The position numbers and the translations under genes were made by a program. The notes below the pieces were generated by a model. The model was not told where the DNA came from. It worked only from the letters and a program-made list of their open reading frames with translations, and made no database searches. 64,000 bases of DNA from contig CAOYQO010000005.1 of NCBI GenBank assembly GCA_948566455.1, forward strand, positions 1 to 64,000, given 5' to 3'. How positions within the stretch are numbered: the first letter of the stretch is position 1; the number at the start of each line of letters is the position of its first letter. Shown piece after piece: positions 8,430-16,159 of the stretch. This DNA is from an uncultured Phocaeicola sp. (GTDB taxonomy: Bacteria; Bacteroidota; Bacteroidia; Bacteroidales; Bacteroidaceae).

Positions 8430-10144
8430 CTACCTATATCACCCATGATACCCTGATCAGCGCGCTGGGTTTCGGCACACAGGAAAATCTGGAAGCCATC
8501 CGGAGCTATCACAGCGGTATCACCCTGCAGACGGACAAACGGATTGCGGACACTCCCCTATTGGCAGCCACTCTCTCGCAAGAGAGATTGCAACAACAGG
8601 CGGAGGCCATAGGAGTAAGTGGCTATCCCCGGATGGAACAACTGTTCATACTGACTATCAACGAACTCATCCGTCAGTCCGGACAAACTTTGGAAGACAA
8701 AACCTGCGGACTCATCCTCTCCACCACCAAAGGGAACATCGATTTACTGGCCCGTCATACGGAACATCCCGATGAAGCGGTCTTTCTTTGGAAAATGGCA
8801 GAAAACATTGCCGGTTATTTCCATGCCGAGGAACGGGTGCATGTCATTTCCAATGCCTGCATTTCAGGAGTGTCAGCCCTCATAGCAGGAAAACGCATGA
8901 TAGAGAACGGCATCTACCGCCGGGTAATCGTAGCGGGAGGTGACCTTCTCTCTCATTTCATCACCAGCGGTTTCGGGTCTTTCCGGTCTCTCAGCTCCCG
9001 CCCATGCCGTCCGTATGACAGCAGCCGTGACGGATTGAACTTGGGAGAGGCCTGCGGAGCCGTATTGCTCAGTTCAGAAGGAACAGAAGAACATGTTATC
9101 CTTTCGGGAGGAGCCGTCAGTAACGATGCCAACCACATCTCCGGTCCTTCCCGCACGGGAGACGGACTCTATTTCGCCATCCGCCAAGCCATGCAGGAAG
9201 CAGGAACAGCCCCTCAGGATATCAGTTTTGTGAATGCTCACGGCACTGCTACCTTATATAATGATGAAATGGAATCCAAAGCCCTCACACTGGCTCATCT
9301 GGAACAAGTGCCCGTCCATAGTTTGAAGCCCTATTTCGGCCATACCCTGGGAGCATCGGGAATCATTGAAAGCATTGTCTGTATGCACGAACTGAAACAA
9401 GGCATCCTGTTCGGCACTCCGGGTTACGAAACGCCGGGAATTCCTATGCCGATACCGGTCTATGCCACCCACCGGAGCATCCCGATGAAACATTGCGTAA
9501 AAACCGCTTCGGGATTCGGCGGATGCAACGCAGCCATTGTCTTATCTTTACCGGAATATACTCCGTTCAAGGATGAGGACAACACCTTGCCCGAAATCCG
9601 ATGTACACGGGAGGTTCGTATTGAAAACAGTTCTGTCTTCATAAACAACGAACTTATTTTTCATTCCGAAGAACCGGATTTCGGCACATTTATACGTGAT
9701 ACCTATAAAAAAACATGCGGAAACAACCTGAAATTCTATAAAATGGATGACCTTTGCAAATTGGGATATGTGGCCGCCGAATACTTGCTGGAAGGTAAGA
9801 CATTCGCCCCACTGGAAATGGGGATGTTACTTGCCAATGCCGCTTCCTCTCTGCATACGGACATCAGACACCAGCAACTGATAGACCGGGAAGGAGACCA
9901 GGCAGCCAGTCCGGCTGTATTTGTTTACACACTACCCAATGTAGTGTCCGGCGAGATTTGCATCCGCCACAAGATACAAGGGGAAAACACCTTTTTCATC
10001 ACTGAAGCCTATCAGCCGGAAAAACTGGAAAGATACGCACGTATAGTCATGCAAAAAGGGAAACTGAACTATTGCATCATCGGGTGGTGTGAATTATGGA
10101 AGAACACCTATAAAGCAGTATTTAAACTGATTGAAAAACAATAA
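8414..10144 (+). CDS. Ketosynthase fused to a C-terminal half-ketosynthase
   Basis: A 576-residue protein. Residues 1 to about 385 form a full ketosynthase with Cys149 (SNACISG), His276 (VNAHGTATLYND), His310 (YFGHTLGAS) and a terminal SGFGGCNAA loop. Residues about 400-576 look like the N-terminal half of another ketosynthase fold: KMDDLCKLGYVAAEYLL, LLANAASSLHTD, SPAVFVYTLPNVVSGE and YCIIGW match the early blocks, but the polypeptide ends before an active-site Cys. The extension may serve as a dimerisation or chain-length element. The ATG at 8414 is preferred to GTG 8402. The ACP 2 gene follows 5 bp downstream. Confidence 0.83.
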   Translation: MEHHLTTYITHDTLISALGFGTQENLEAIRSYHSGITLQTDKRIADTPLLAATLSQERLQQQAEAIGVSGYPRMEQLFILTINELIRQSGQTLEDKTCGLILSTTKGNIDLLARHTEHPDEAVFLWKMAENIAGYFHAEERVHVISNACISGVSALIAGKRMIENGIYRRVIVAGGDLLSHFITSGFGSFRSLSSRPCRPYDSSRDGLNLGEACGAVLLSSEGTEEHVILSGGAVSNDANHISGPSRTGDGLYFAIRQAMQEAGTAPQDISFVNAHGTATLYNDEMESKALTLAHLEQVPVHSLKPYFGHTLGASGIIESIVCMHELKQGILFGTPGYETPGIPMPIPVYATHRSIPMKHCVKTASGFGGCNAAIVLSLPEYTPFKDEDNTLPEIRCTREVRIENSSVFINNELIFHSEEPDFGTFIRDTYKKTCGNNLKFYKMDDLCKLGYVAAEYLLEGKTFAPLEMGMLLANAASSLHTDIRHQQLIDREGDQAASPAVFVYTLPNVVSGEICIRHKIQGENTFFITEAYQPEKLERYARIVMQKGKLNYCIIGWCELWKNTYKAVFKLIEKQ

Positions 10145-10149
10145 AGAAT

Positions 10150-10407
10150 ATGGAAGAATTGATTGATAAACTGAAAGTTGAATTAATAGAAGCATTGAAT
10201 CTGGAAGAAATCACTCCGGAGGACATTGACAGTGAAGCACCTTTATTCGGAGATGACGGTCTGGGCCTTGACTCGATTGACGCATTAGAGATTATCCTGA
10301 TTCTGGAAAGGAATTATGGAATCAAGATAGAGAATCCTGCCAAAGGCAAGGAAATATTCTATTCGGTACGTACCCTGGCAGACTACATCACCGCCCATCA
10401 GAAATGA
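10150..10407 (+). CDS. Acyl carrier protein (cluster ACP 2)
   Basis: An 85-residue acidic carrier protein. Ser42 in LGLDSIDALEI is the predicted phosphopantetheinylation site, and the sequence DDGLGLDSID places it in the branch of ACPs found in secondary-metabolite clusters. It is flanked by ketosynthases on both sides and overlaps the next one by ATGA. Two distinct ACPs suggest separate roles, for example one for polyene extension and one for a fatty-acyl or starter unit; which is which cannot be told from sequence. Confidence 0.92.
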   Translation: MEELIDKLKVELIEALNLEEITPEDIDSEAPLFGDDGLGLDSIDALEIILILERNYGIKIENPAKGKEIFYSVRTLADYITAHQK

Positions 10408-11594
10408 GGAAGATCTATGTCACCGGTCTGGGAGTGATTTCGGGCATAGGGAAAGGAGTGGAAGAAAACCTGGATTCCTTAAAAGCCGGAAAACACGGTA
10501 TGGGGAAAATCACCCTTTTCCCCACCGCACTTGACGTACCCGTGTCCGAAGTAAAACAGAGCAATGAAGAATTAAAGAAACTCCTGTCCCTTCCATCCGG
10601 CAAGACGTATTCACGTACAGCCTTGCTGGGCTTGTGGGCAGCCCAAGAAGCGGCCCGTGATGCGGAACTCGATTTCACTTCTCCCCGTATCGGGCTCATT
10701 TCTTCCACTTCCATCGGAGGAATGGATGCAAGCGAGCGGTTTTATGCCTCTTTCCGGGAAGATAACCGGAAAGGGAGATTACGTGACATTATCTCCCATG
10801 ACTGTGGGTCCAGTACCGAAATGATAGCCGCTTATTTGGGAGTGAAAGGAACGGTGACCACCCTCAGCACCGCCTGTTCTTCCGCCGCAAATGCCATTAT
10901 GTTAGGGGCACGCCTCATCCGGCACGGTCTGCTGGACGCCGTCCTTGTAGGCGGAACGGATGCCTTATGCCGTTTCACGCTCAACGGTTTCAATTCATTG
11001 ATGATACTGGACAAAGAGCACTGCCGCCCTTTCGACCGCACACGTGCCGGACTAAACCTGGGAGAAGGAGCCGGATACCTTGTTCTTCAATCTGATAAAT
11101 CCCTTACTAAAGCTCCTTATTGCGAACTCAGCGGTTACGCCAATGCCAATGAAGCCTACCACCAGACAGGAAGTTCCCCCGACGGAGACGGGCCTTTCCT
11201 TTCCATGAGTCAGGCCATAGCCTCTGCCGGGCTGACAGCCGGAGCCATAGACTATATCAATGTACATGGTACAGGCACTCCCAGCAACGACGCTTCCGAA
11301 GGGAAAGCCATCCGGCGTATCTTCGATACCCGTATTCCGCCTTTCAGTTCGGTCAAGGCTTTCATCGGTCACACCCTGGGAGCCTCGGAAGGAATAGAAG
11401 CCGTATATTCCGTACTCTCCATCCGTCACGGACTGATTTACCCTAATCTGAACTTCCATCTGTCCGATGAAGAAAGCGGCCTTATTCCTGAAACGGTTTT
11501 CCGGTCGGGACTTCCCATACGGCATGTATTATCCAACTCCTTCGGATTCGGCGGCAACAACTCATCTCTCGTATTTTCCACTCTAACCCAATAG
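10404..11594 (+). CDS. Beta-ketoacyl-ACP synthase (cluster ketosynthase 3)
   Basis: A 396-residue condensing enzyme with an intact triad: Cys158 in STACSSAANAIMLG, the first His in NVHGTGTPSNDAS, and the second His in FIGHTLGASEG. The protein ends with the NSFGFGGNNSS loop. It is followed only 3 bp later by a ketosynthase-like gene without catalytic residues, so the two are likely to form a ketosynthase/chain-length-factor heterodimer like those of type II polyketide systems. It is coupled to ACP 2 by a 4-nt overlap. Confidence 0.9.
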   Translation: MRKIYVTGLGVISGIGKGVEENLDSLKAGKHGMGKITLFPTALDVPVSEVKQSNEELKKLLSLPSGKTYSRTALLGLWAAQEAARDAELDFTSPRIGLISSTSIGGMDASERFYASFREDNRKGRLRDIISHDCGSSTEMIAAYLGVKGTVTTLSTACSSAANAIMLGARLIRHGLLDAVLVGGTDALCRFTLNGFNSLMILDKEHCRPFDRTRAGLNLGEGAGYLVLQSDKSLTKAPYCELSGYANANEAYHQTGSSPDGDGPFLSMSQAIASAGLTAGAIDYINVHGTGTPSNDASEGKAIRRIFDTRIPPFSSVKAFIGHTLGASEGIEAVYSVLSIRHGLIYPNLNFHLSDEESGLIPETVFRSGLPIRHVLSNSFGFGGNNSSLVFSTLTQ

Positions 11595-11597
11595 CGT

Positions 11598-12551
11598 ATG
11601 TGCCCAGTATATATCAACCGTATCGCCTCTATCCATGCGGAAAGCAGAAATGAAAAGCCTTATTTCTCCGCACAGGAACCTGATTATAAAGAAATGATCA
11701 CCAACGCCAATCTGCGGAGGCGCATGAGCCGCATGATCAAGATGGGAGTAGCCTGCGGACTGGAATGTCTGAAAGATATCCCGTCGGAAAAGGTAGATGC
11801 CATTATCACCGCTACAGGACTGGGTTGTCTGGCCGATACGGAAAAGTTTATGAACGCCTTGATGGACAACCGGGAACAGATGCTCAATCCCACCGCTTTC
11901 ATTCAGTCCACCTTTAATACGGTGGGTGCACAGCTAGCTTTGCTACTCAAAATACATGCTTATAATGTTACGTATGTACACCGTGGTTTAAGTTTTGAAA
12001 GTGCTCTGATAGATGGCATCATAAGCATTGCCGAAGGCAAACAGCATGTACTGGCAGGTGCTATGGATGAAATAACCCCTACCAGCCATATCATTCAGCA
12101 GCGTTTAGGACTGTTGAAAGGAACGACAGCCGGTGAGGGAGCACAATTTTTCCTGTTAAGCGCACAAAAAGAGGAACAGACTTTTGCCGAACTGAAAGGG
12201 GTAGATACTTTTATCACCCGGATGAGTGCTCCGGAAATCAGTAACAGGATGCATCATTTTCTAAAATCTCACGGGCTTGCACCCGAAGACATTGACTGGT
12301 TTATCAGTGGCAAGAACGGGCAGGAAGCAACAGATGCCGTTTATACGGATCTGGAACACAGTCTGTTCCCTCATGCCCTGCATAGCAACTTTAAAGAACA
12401 ATGCGGAGAATATCAGACTGCTTCATCCTATGCTCTCTGGATGGCGGCAAAAGCCTTGAAAGAAGAAGCTTCATCCCGTTACGCATTGATTTATAACCAA
12501 TATCAAGGTATCAATCACTCAATCATCTTAATCAAGCGATGCACATCCTAG
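11598..12551 (+). CDS. Chain-length-factor-like inactive ketosynthase
   Basis: A 317-residue ketosynthase-fold protein. All three catalytic positions are changed: the Cys block reads HRGLSFESALIDG with no Cys, the first His block reads FISGKNGQEATD, and the second reads FKEQCGEYQTASS with GE in place of GH. The protein is also about 80 residues shorter than an active enzyme. It probably partners the adjacent ketosynthase and shapes the chain length. Its last 13 bp (12539-12551) originally overlapped the start of the deacetylase gene. That boundary is now duplicated on both sides of a KilA-N insert, so this gene's own stop codon is preserved. Confidence 0.85.
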   Translation: MCPVYINRIASIHAESRNEKPYFSAQEPDYKEMITNANLRRRMSRMIKMGVACGLECLKDIPSEKVDAIITATGLGCLADTEKFMNALMDNREQMLNPTAFIQSTFNTVGAQLALLLKIHAYNVTYVHRGLSFESALIDGIISIAEGKQHVLAGAMDEITPTSHIIQQRLGLLKGTTAGEGAQFFLLSAQKEEQTFAELKGVDTFITRMSAPEISNRMHHFLKSHGLAPEDIDWFISGKNGQEATDAVYTDLEHSLFPHALHSNFKEQCGEYQTASSYALWMAAKALKEEASSRYALIYNQYQGINHSIILIKRCTS

Positions 12552-12587
12552 TTTCTGTAGTCATCATAGTAAGCGTCATGGCCTATT
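12514..12587 (+). repeat. Left 74-bp direct repeat
   Basis: Left copy. It ends the chain-length-factor gene and includes a decapitated start of the deacetylase (ATG at 12539) that runs into a TAA stop after 16 codons, immediately beyond the repeat. Confidence 0.95.
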
Positions 12588-12664
12588 AAAAAGATGCTTT
12601 TAAGATACTGAAAACAGGAATAATGCTTAACTTTATCCCTCATAAAATAAAAGTAGTAGAAATA

Positions 12665-13519
12665 ATGAAGAAAATAACTGTTACGAATATTGATATATCC
12701 ATATCTGTAAGACCTGATAATAATGATTATATCTGCCTGACAGACATGGCACATTTCAAAGACAGAGAACGTACTAACTACATTATACAAAACTGGATGC
12801 GTCTACGTAGTACGATTGATTTTCTAGGGTTATGGGAAAAACTAAATAATCCAAATTTTAAAGGCATCGAATTCGATGCTTTTAAAATGGAGAGTGGAAC
12901 AAACAGTTTCACCCTAACCCCCAAACAATGGATAGAAAAAACTAAAGCAATAGGGATTATATCCAAGCCCGGGCGATATGGGGGAACTTTTGCCCATAAA
13001 GACATAGCTTTTGAATTCGGGACTTGGCTCAGCCCTGAATTTAAACTATATCTCATCAAAGAATACCAAAGACTTAAAGAAGCAGAATCACACCCTTTAT
13101 TAAGTGAATGGAACGTAAAAAGAATACTTAGTAAAGTAAATTATTCCATACATACGGATGCAATCAAAGACTTTATTATACCTAAAGTAGAAGATTTCAA
13201 TCAAAAACTTGTTTATGCCGATGAAGCTGATTTGTTAAATCTCGCATTATGGGGATGTACCGCAAGACAATGGCGTGAAGCAAATCCACAATACGCAGAT
13301 AAGAATATCAATATCAGAGATGTAGCAAGCATAAATGAATTAGTCGTATTATCGAATATGGAATCCTTCAATGCAGAGTTAATCAAGCGTAAGGTGGACA
13401 AGTCTAAAAGGTTTACTCATCTTCGGCAGATGGCCAAAGAGCAATTAGCACACTTGAATACGATTGATACCGAAAAAAAGTTCAGAATACTGACAGATAA
13501 TGACAAACAATTAGAATAA
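12665..13519 (+). CDS. KilA-N domain protein
   Basis: A 284-residue protein with an N-terminal KilA-N-type DNA-binding region: DYICLTDMAHFKDRERTNYIIQNWMR (split here for length: the DYICLTDMA block is at residues 21-29) followed by FLGLWEKLNNPNF and GRYGGTFAHKDIAFEFGTWLS. Such proteins are found in phages and as isolated genes in Bacteroides; the cellular role is not established. ATG 12665 is preferred over ATG 12623, because a near-match -7 element (TAACTTTA, 12628-12635) would start transcription after 12623. It lies alone between long direct repeats inside a biosynthetic operon and has no functional link with its neighbours. Base composition is more AT-rich than the cluster genes. Confidence 0.85.
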   Translation: MKKITVTNIDISISVRPDNNDYICLTDMAHFKDRERTNYIIQNWMRLRSTIDFLGLWEKLNNPNFKGIEFDAFKMESGTNSFTLTPKQWIEKTKAIGIISKPGRYGGTFAHKDIAFEFGTWLSPEFKLYLIKEYQRLKEAESHPLLSEWNVKRILSKVNYSIHTDAIKDFIIPKVEDFNQKLVYADEADLLNLALWGCTARQWREANPQYADKNINIRDVASINELVVLSNMESFNAELIKRKVDKSKRFTHLRQMAKEQLAHLNTIDTEKKFRILTDNDKQLE

Positions 13520-13544
13520 TCTCTACAAGATCATTTATTAAAGT

Positions 13545-13618
13545 ATCACTCAATCATCTTAATCAAGCAATGCACATCCTAGTTTCTGTAGTCATCATAG
13601 TAAGCGTCATGGCCTATT
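13545..13618 (+). repeat. Right 74-bp direct repeat
   Basis: Right copy. It supplies 25 bp upstream of the deacetylase start plus its first 49 bp. It differs from the left copy only at 13569 (A instead of G), the base immediately before the ATG. Confidence 0.95.
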
Positions 13619-14262
13619 TCTTTTACGCTTCTTACAGCATCCGTGCCTGTATTTACATGCGTGTCTTCTGTTGCAAGAAAACCGAAGAGAAAATCATAGC
13701 CATCACTTTTGATGACGGGCCCGATCCGATACAGACCCCCAAAGTGCTGAAAGTGTTAAGAGAAAAACACATACCGGCCTGCTTTTTTTGCATCGGAAAC
13801 AAGATAAAAGGCAATGAAGAACTGCTCCGGCAAATCATCAAAGAAGGACATCGTATCGGGAATCATTCCTTCTCCCATTCCGGCTATTTTCCTCTCTATA
13901 CCTTCAAACGGATGTGCCATGATTTAATTACCTGCCAGCAAGAATTGGAAAAAGTGACCGGCCAACCGGTCCGATGGTTCCGGCCGCCTTTCGGAGTGAC
14001 CAATCCTACCCTGGCTAAAGCAGTGCGCAGGCTGGGATACATCCCCATTGGTTGGAACATCCGCACACTGGACACTCAGCAACCCACTCCTGAAAAAATT
14101 ATCAAACACATCAAGAAACGGCTCGTTCCGGGCTCCATCCTTCTGCTACATGACCGGATGCCCGATAGTGACAGGCTGCTGGTACAAGTTCTGGACTTTA
14201 TAGAAAAAGAGGGGTATACGGTAGTAGCGTTAGATAGGCTGATAAAGGACATGACAAAATAA
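13570..14262 (+). CDS. Polysaccharide deacetylase family protein (CE4/NodB)
   Basis: A 230-residue protein with an N-terminal membrane anchor (about residues 3-25) and a NodB homology domain. The metal and catalytic residues are present: TFDDGPD with Asp48 and Asp49, His96 and His100 in HSFSH, the RPPFG block near residue 140, and LLLHD near residue 194. Enzymes of this family remove N-acetyl groups from amino sugars. In this setting it may act on a sugar of the lipid anchor or on peptidoglycan; that is inference. Before the KilA-N insertion its start overlapped the chain-length-factor gene by 13 bp. The insert could reduce its expression unless transcription reads through. Confidence 0.88.
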   Translation: MHILVSVVIIVSVMAYFFYASYSIRACIYMRVFCCKKTEEKIIAITFDDGPDPIQTPKVLKVLREKHIPACFFCIGNKIKGNEELLRQIIKEGHRIGNHSFSHSGYFPLYTFKRMCHDLITCQQELEKVTGQPVRWFRPPFGVTNPTLAKAVRRLGYIPIGWNIRTLDTQQPTPEKIIKHIKKRLVPGSILLLHDRMPDSDRLLVQVLDFIEKEGYTVVALDRLIKDMTK

Positions 14263-14586
14263 ATTTCTTCTATATTTTCAACAGCAACATCACCAAGTTC
14301 CAGAAACGAGACCTGGTTCACCCTTCATGATCAAACCGATAAAAAGATAACTTCGTCTTACGTAAAACATAAAATTCTTCCGCCACTTCATTCCACTCAT
14401 TACCAACAACTTGCCGTGTAAAAAAGTCTGTAATACCCCCAAACCGGTATGTAAGCGATGGAGTGGAACATTCACCCGTTATTTGCAAGAGAAGCGCAGA
14501 TATCAGATTAAATCTGACAGGATATGCTGTACTTTCGTTCAACTTAATAGGATGTCAGTGTGTAAACTTCCGATATATACTGTTGC

Positions 14587-14666
14587 TTCACCAGTTTGAA
14601 ACGGTGGTTTCACACTGGTGACAACAGCTCTTCACACAGGTGAAAACCCATCTTCACCTAAGTGAA
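14587..14666. repeat. Four near-palindromes at exact 22-bp spacing
   Basis: Four 14-bp sites of the form TTCAC-n4-GTGAA start at 14587, 14609, 14631 and 14653. The third and fourth have perfect arms, the second lacks the last base, and the first reads TTTGAA on the right. Intervals are exactly 22 bp, about two helical turns, so dimeric proteins would bind the same face of the DNA. This resembles a tandem operator array; it could also be an interspersed repeat family. It lies about 300 bp upstream of the lolA promoter. Confidence 0.65.
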
Positions 14667-14963
14667 AATCATATCCTACCGTTCTCCTTACAAGAATTCC
14701 AACAGACCTTCATCCTGCATAATGACGCTTTCTGCCAAACTGACTCCGACAGGGAAAACGGATAAACCGTTTCGAGGGGGATACAGGAGGATTCGTCACT
14801 ATAAATTATTGATTAACAATAACATGCCGTGATAAAACAAAAAAATATTGCAACGCAGAAATATAACTTTTTTATTCATTATAATTGCCCATGTGAACGA
14901 TTGTAGAAACAGGTAAAAATCGTAAATAAGCGATAAAGGTATGAATGGTTTCTCAAAATATAC

Positions 14964-14971
14964 TATCTTTG
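14964..14971 (+). promoter_or_regulatory. -7 promoter element of the lolA sub-operon
   Basis: TATCTTTG fits TAnnTTTG exactly, 34 bp before the lolA-like start. The surrounding AAAATATACTATCTTTG (14955-14971) and the following CCCATTA recur almost unchanged before the glycosyltransferase gene at 18312. Confidence 0.7.
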
Positions 14972-15005
14972 CTTCCCATTACAAACGGATAAACCTCTAT
15001 AAAGT

Positions 15006-15641
15006 ATGACCTACATGAAAATACTTTTGCTCTTGATGTTCTGTACAGTCCTGCCGATGCAAGCCCAACAGATGAAGAAACTTACTGATCTGAAAGATTT
15101 TGAAGCCCGTCTGCTGCAAGAGGCTAAAAATATAGAGTCCATCGAAAGTAATTTCACTCAGATAAAATATCTGGATGTATTCGATGAGAAAATAACCTCG
15201 AAAGGAAAGTTCTATTATAAAAAGAGCAATAAGATATGCATGGACTACGCACAGCCCATGAACTACCTTATCGTGATCAACAACAACCAACTGAAAATAG
15301 TATCGGACGGAAAGAAAAGCATCATGGACCTTCACTCCAATAAGATGATGAACCAAATGCAGGATATGCTTACCGCCTGCATGGTGGGCGACCTGTCCAA
15401 CATGTCGCCCGGCTATGCTTTGGAATATTTTGAAGACGCCCATTACTATCTCATTCAAATCAAGCCCGTCAGCAAAGCGATACAGGCATATATCAACCAG
15501 ATTCAAATTTATTTAGACAAAAAAGACATGTCTGTCCACAAACTACGTTTATCGGAAACCGCAACCAACTATACCGAATACGAATTCTCGGACAAGAAAT
15601 TCAATTCTTTGAAAGATGAGGCAAAGTTTACGATACGCTAG
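15006..15641 (+). CDS. LolA-like outer-membrane lipoprotein carrier
   Basis: A 211-residue exported protein with a signal peptide ending near QAQQ (residue 21). The body has the LolA-type pattern: an early NFTQIKYLDVFDEKITSKGKFYYKKSNKICMDY region (conserved blocks at residues 46-80) and a later region of antiparallel strands. LolA carries lipoproteins across the periplasm. Aryl polyene and flexirubin clusters have a dedicated paralogue, which probably ferries the lipidated pigment to the outer membrane. The ATG at 15015 (MKILLLL) is an alternative start. It overlaps the next gene by 26 bp. Confidence 0.82.
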   Translation: MTYMKILLLLMFCTVLPMQAQQMKKLTDLKDFEARLLQEAKNIESIESNFTQIKYLDVFDEKITSKGKFYYKKSNKICMDYAQPMNYLIVINNNQLKIVSDGKKSIMDLHSNKMMNQMQDMLTACMVGDLSNMSPGYALEYFEDAHYYLIQIKPVSKAIQAYINQIQIYLDKKDMSVHKLRLSETATNYTEYEFSDKKFNSLKDEAKFTIR

Positions 15642-16158
15642 CTGGCTGCTGTTGCTGTTTATCCTGCTCTCCTGCTCACACCGGGTGACAGGGGAAGCTA
15701 CGGCACTGCCTCCCATCCTGCAGGCAGAAGCACAGTCGCAAAAGTACAACTTGCAACTGGATTTCATGAAACATCATTTCAGCGGAATGCTCATTGTCCG
15801 CCAAATGCCTGATAACGAAATCCGTATCCTGGGATCCACTTACTTTGGCCTCAGCCTTTTTGACTTCTCCCTGCACTGCGACACCTTCATAGTAAACAGT
15901 TGCATTGAACCGATGAGGAAGAAAAAGATGCTGAAAATACTGGAAACTGATTTCAAAAATCTATTTCTAAAGAGTGAAAAAGCACGTATTAAAAAGAAAA
16001 GTAGTACTTTTGAGCAAAGAATCAGTGGCAAAGGATTTGGAAAGACGGTATTCACCTTGTCCGGCTTTGTAAACGGACAGGCGGAGAAAGTACAAATCAA
16101 GCATCCGCTGATACGGTTAAGAATCCAATTGGACAAACTGAACATAAACAACCCTTGA
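15616..16158 (+). CDS. Cluster-associated lipoprotein of unknown function
   Basis: A 180-residue predicted lipoprotein. The N terminus is positively charged, followed by a Leu-rich stretch and an LLSC lipobox, giving a lipidated Cys20. The mature part has no enzyme motif I recognise. Its tight coupling to the lolA-like gene (26-bp overlap) suggests joint action, for example as the outer-membrane acceptor for LolA cargo, comparable to the LolA/LolB pairing. That role is inferred from position only. Confidence 0.7.
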   Translation: MRQSLRYASWLLLLFILLSCSHRVTGEATALPPILQAEAQSQKYNLQLDFMKHHFSGMLIVRQMPDNEIRILGSTYFGLSLFDFSLHCDTFIVNSCIEPMRKKKMLKILETDFKNLFLKSEKARIKKKSSTFEQRISGKGFGKTVFTLSGFVNGQAEKVQIKHPLIRLRIQLDKLNINNP

Positions 16159-16159
16159 A

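Larger units (their letters stand above)
12514..13618 (+). mobile_element. Solo KilA-N unit between 74-bp direct repeats
   Basis: The sequence 12514-12587 is repeated at 13545-13618 with a single difference (G at 12538, A at 13569). Between the copies lie 957 bp holding one KilA-N gene. The repeat covers the last 38 bp of the chain-length-factor gene and the first 49 bp of the deacetylase gene, so both flanking genes stay whole while the unit is present. No integrase, transposase or terminal inverted repeat is visible. The arrangement equals what a 1031-bp circle carrying this 74-bp segment would give by single crossover. The interior is visibly more AT-rich than its surroundings. Confidence 0.7.
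14263..15005. other. 743-bp gene-free region between two halves of the cluster
   Basis: No convincing gene is seen. Short frames on both strands (for example 14318-14542 on the minus strand) have no recognisable domain; one could be a decayed coding remnant. The region holds a perfect 7-1-7 palindrome (TCAGATT-A-AATCTGA, 14503-14517), a tandem set of four palindromes at 14587-14666, an AT-rich stretch, and the lolA promoter at 14964. It splits the cluster into two transcription units. Confidence 0.7.

Noticed and set aside
14503..14517. Palindrome TCAGATT-A-AATCTGA as an operator
   Set aside because: It is perfect but single, not next to any promoter I can place, and such short palindromes arise by chance in AT-rich DNA.
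14318..14542. Minus-strand frame of 74 codons in the 743-bp gap
   Set aside because: No domain, no promoter and no conserved neighbour can be seen. It could be a decayed remnant, but the sequence alone does not support a gene.
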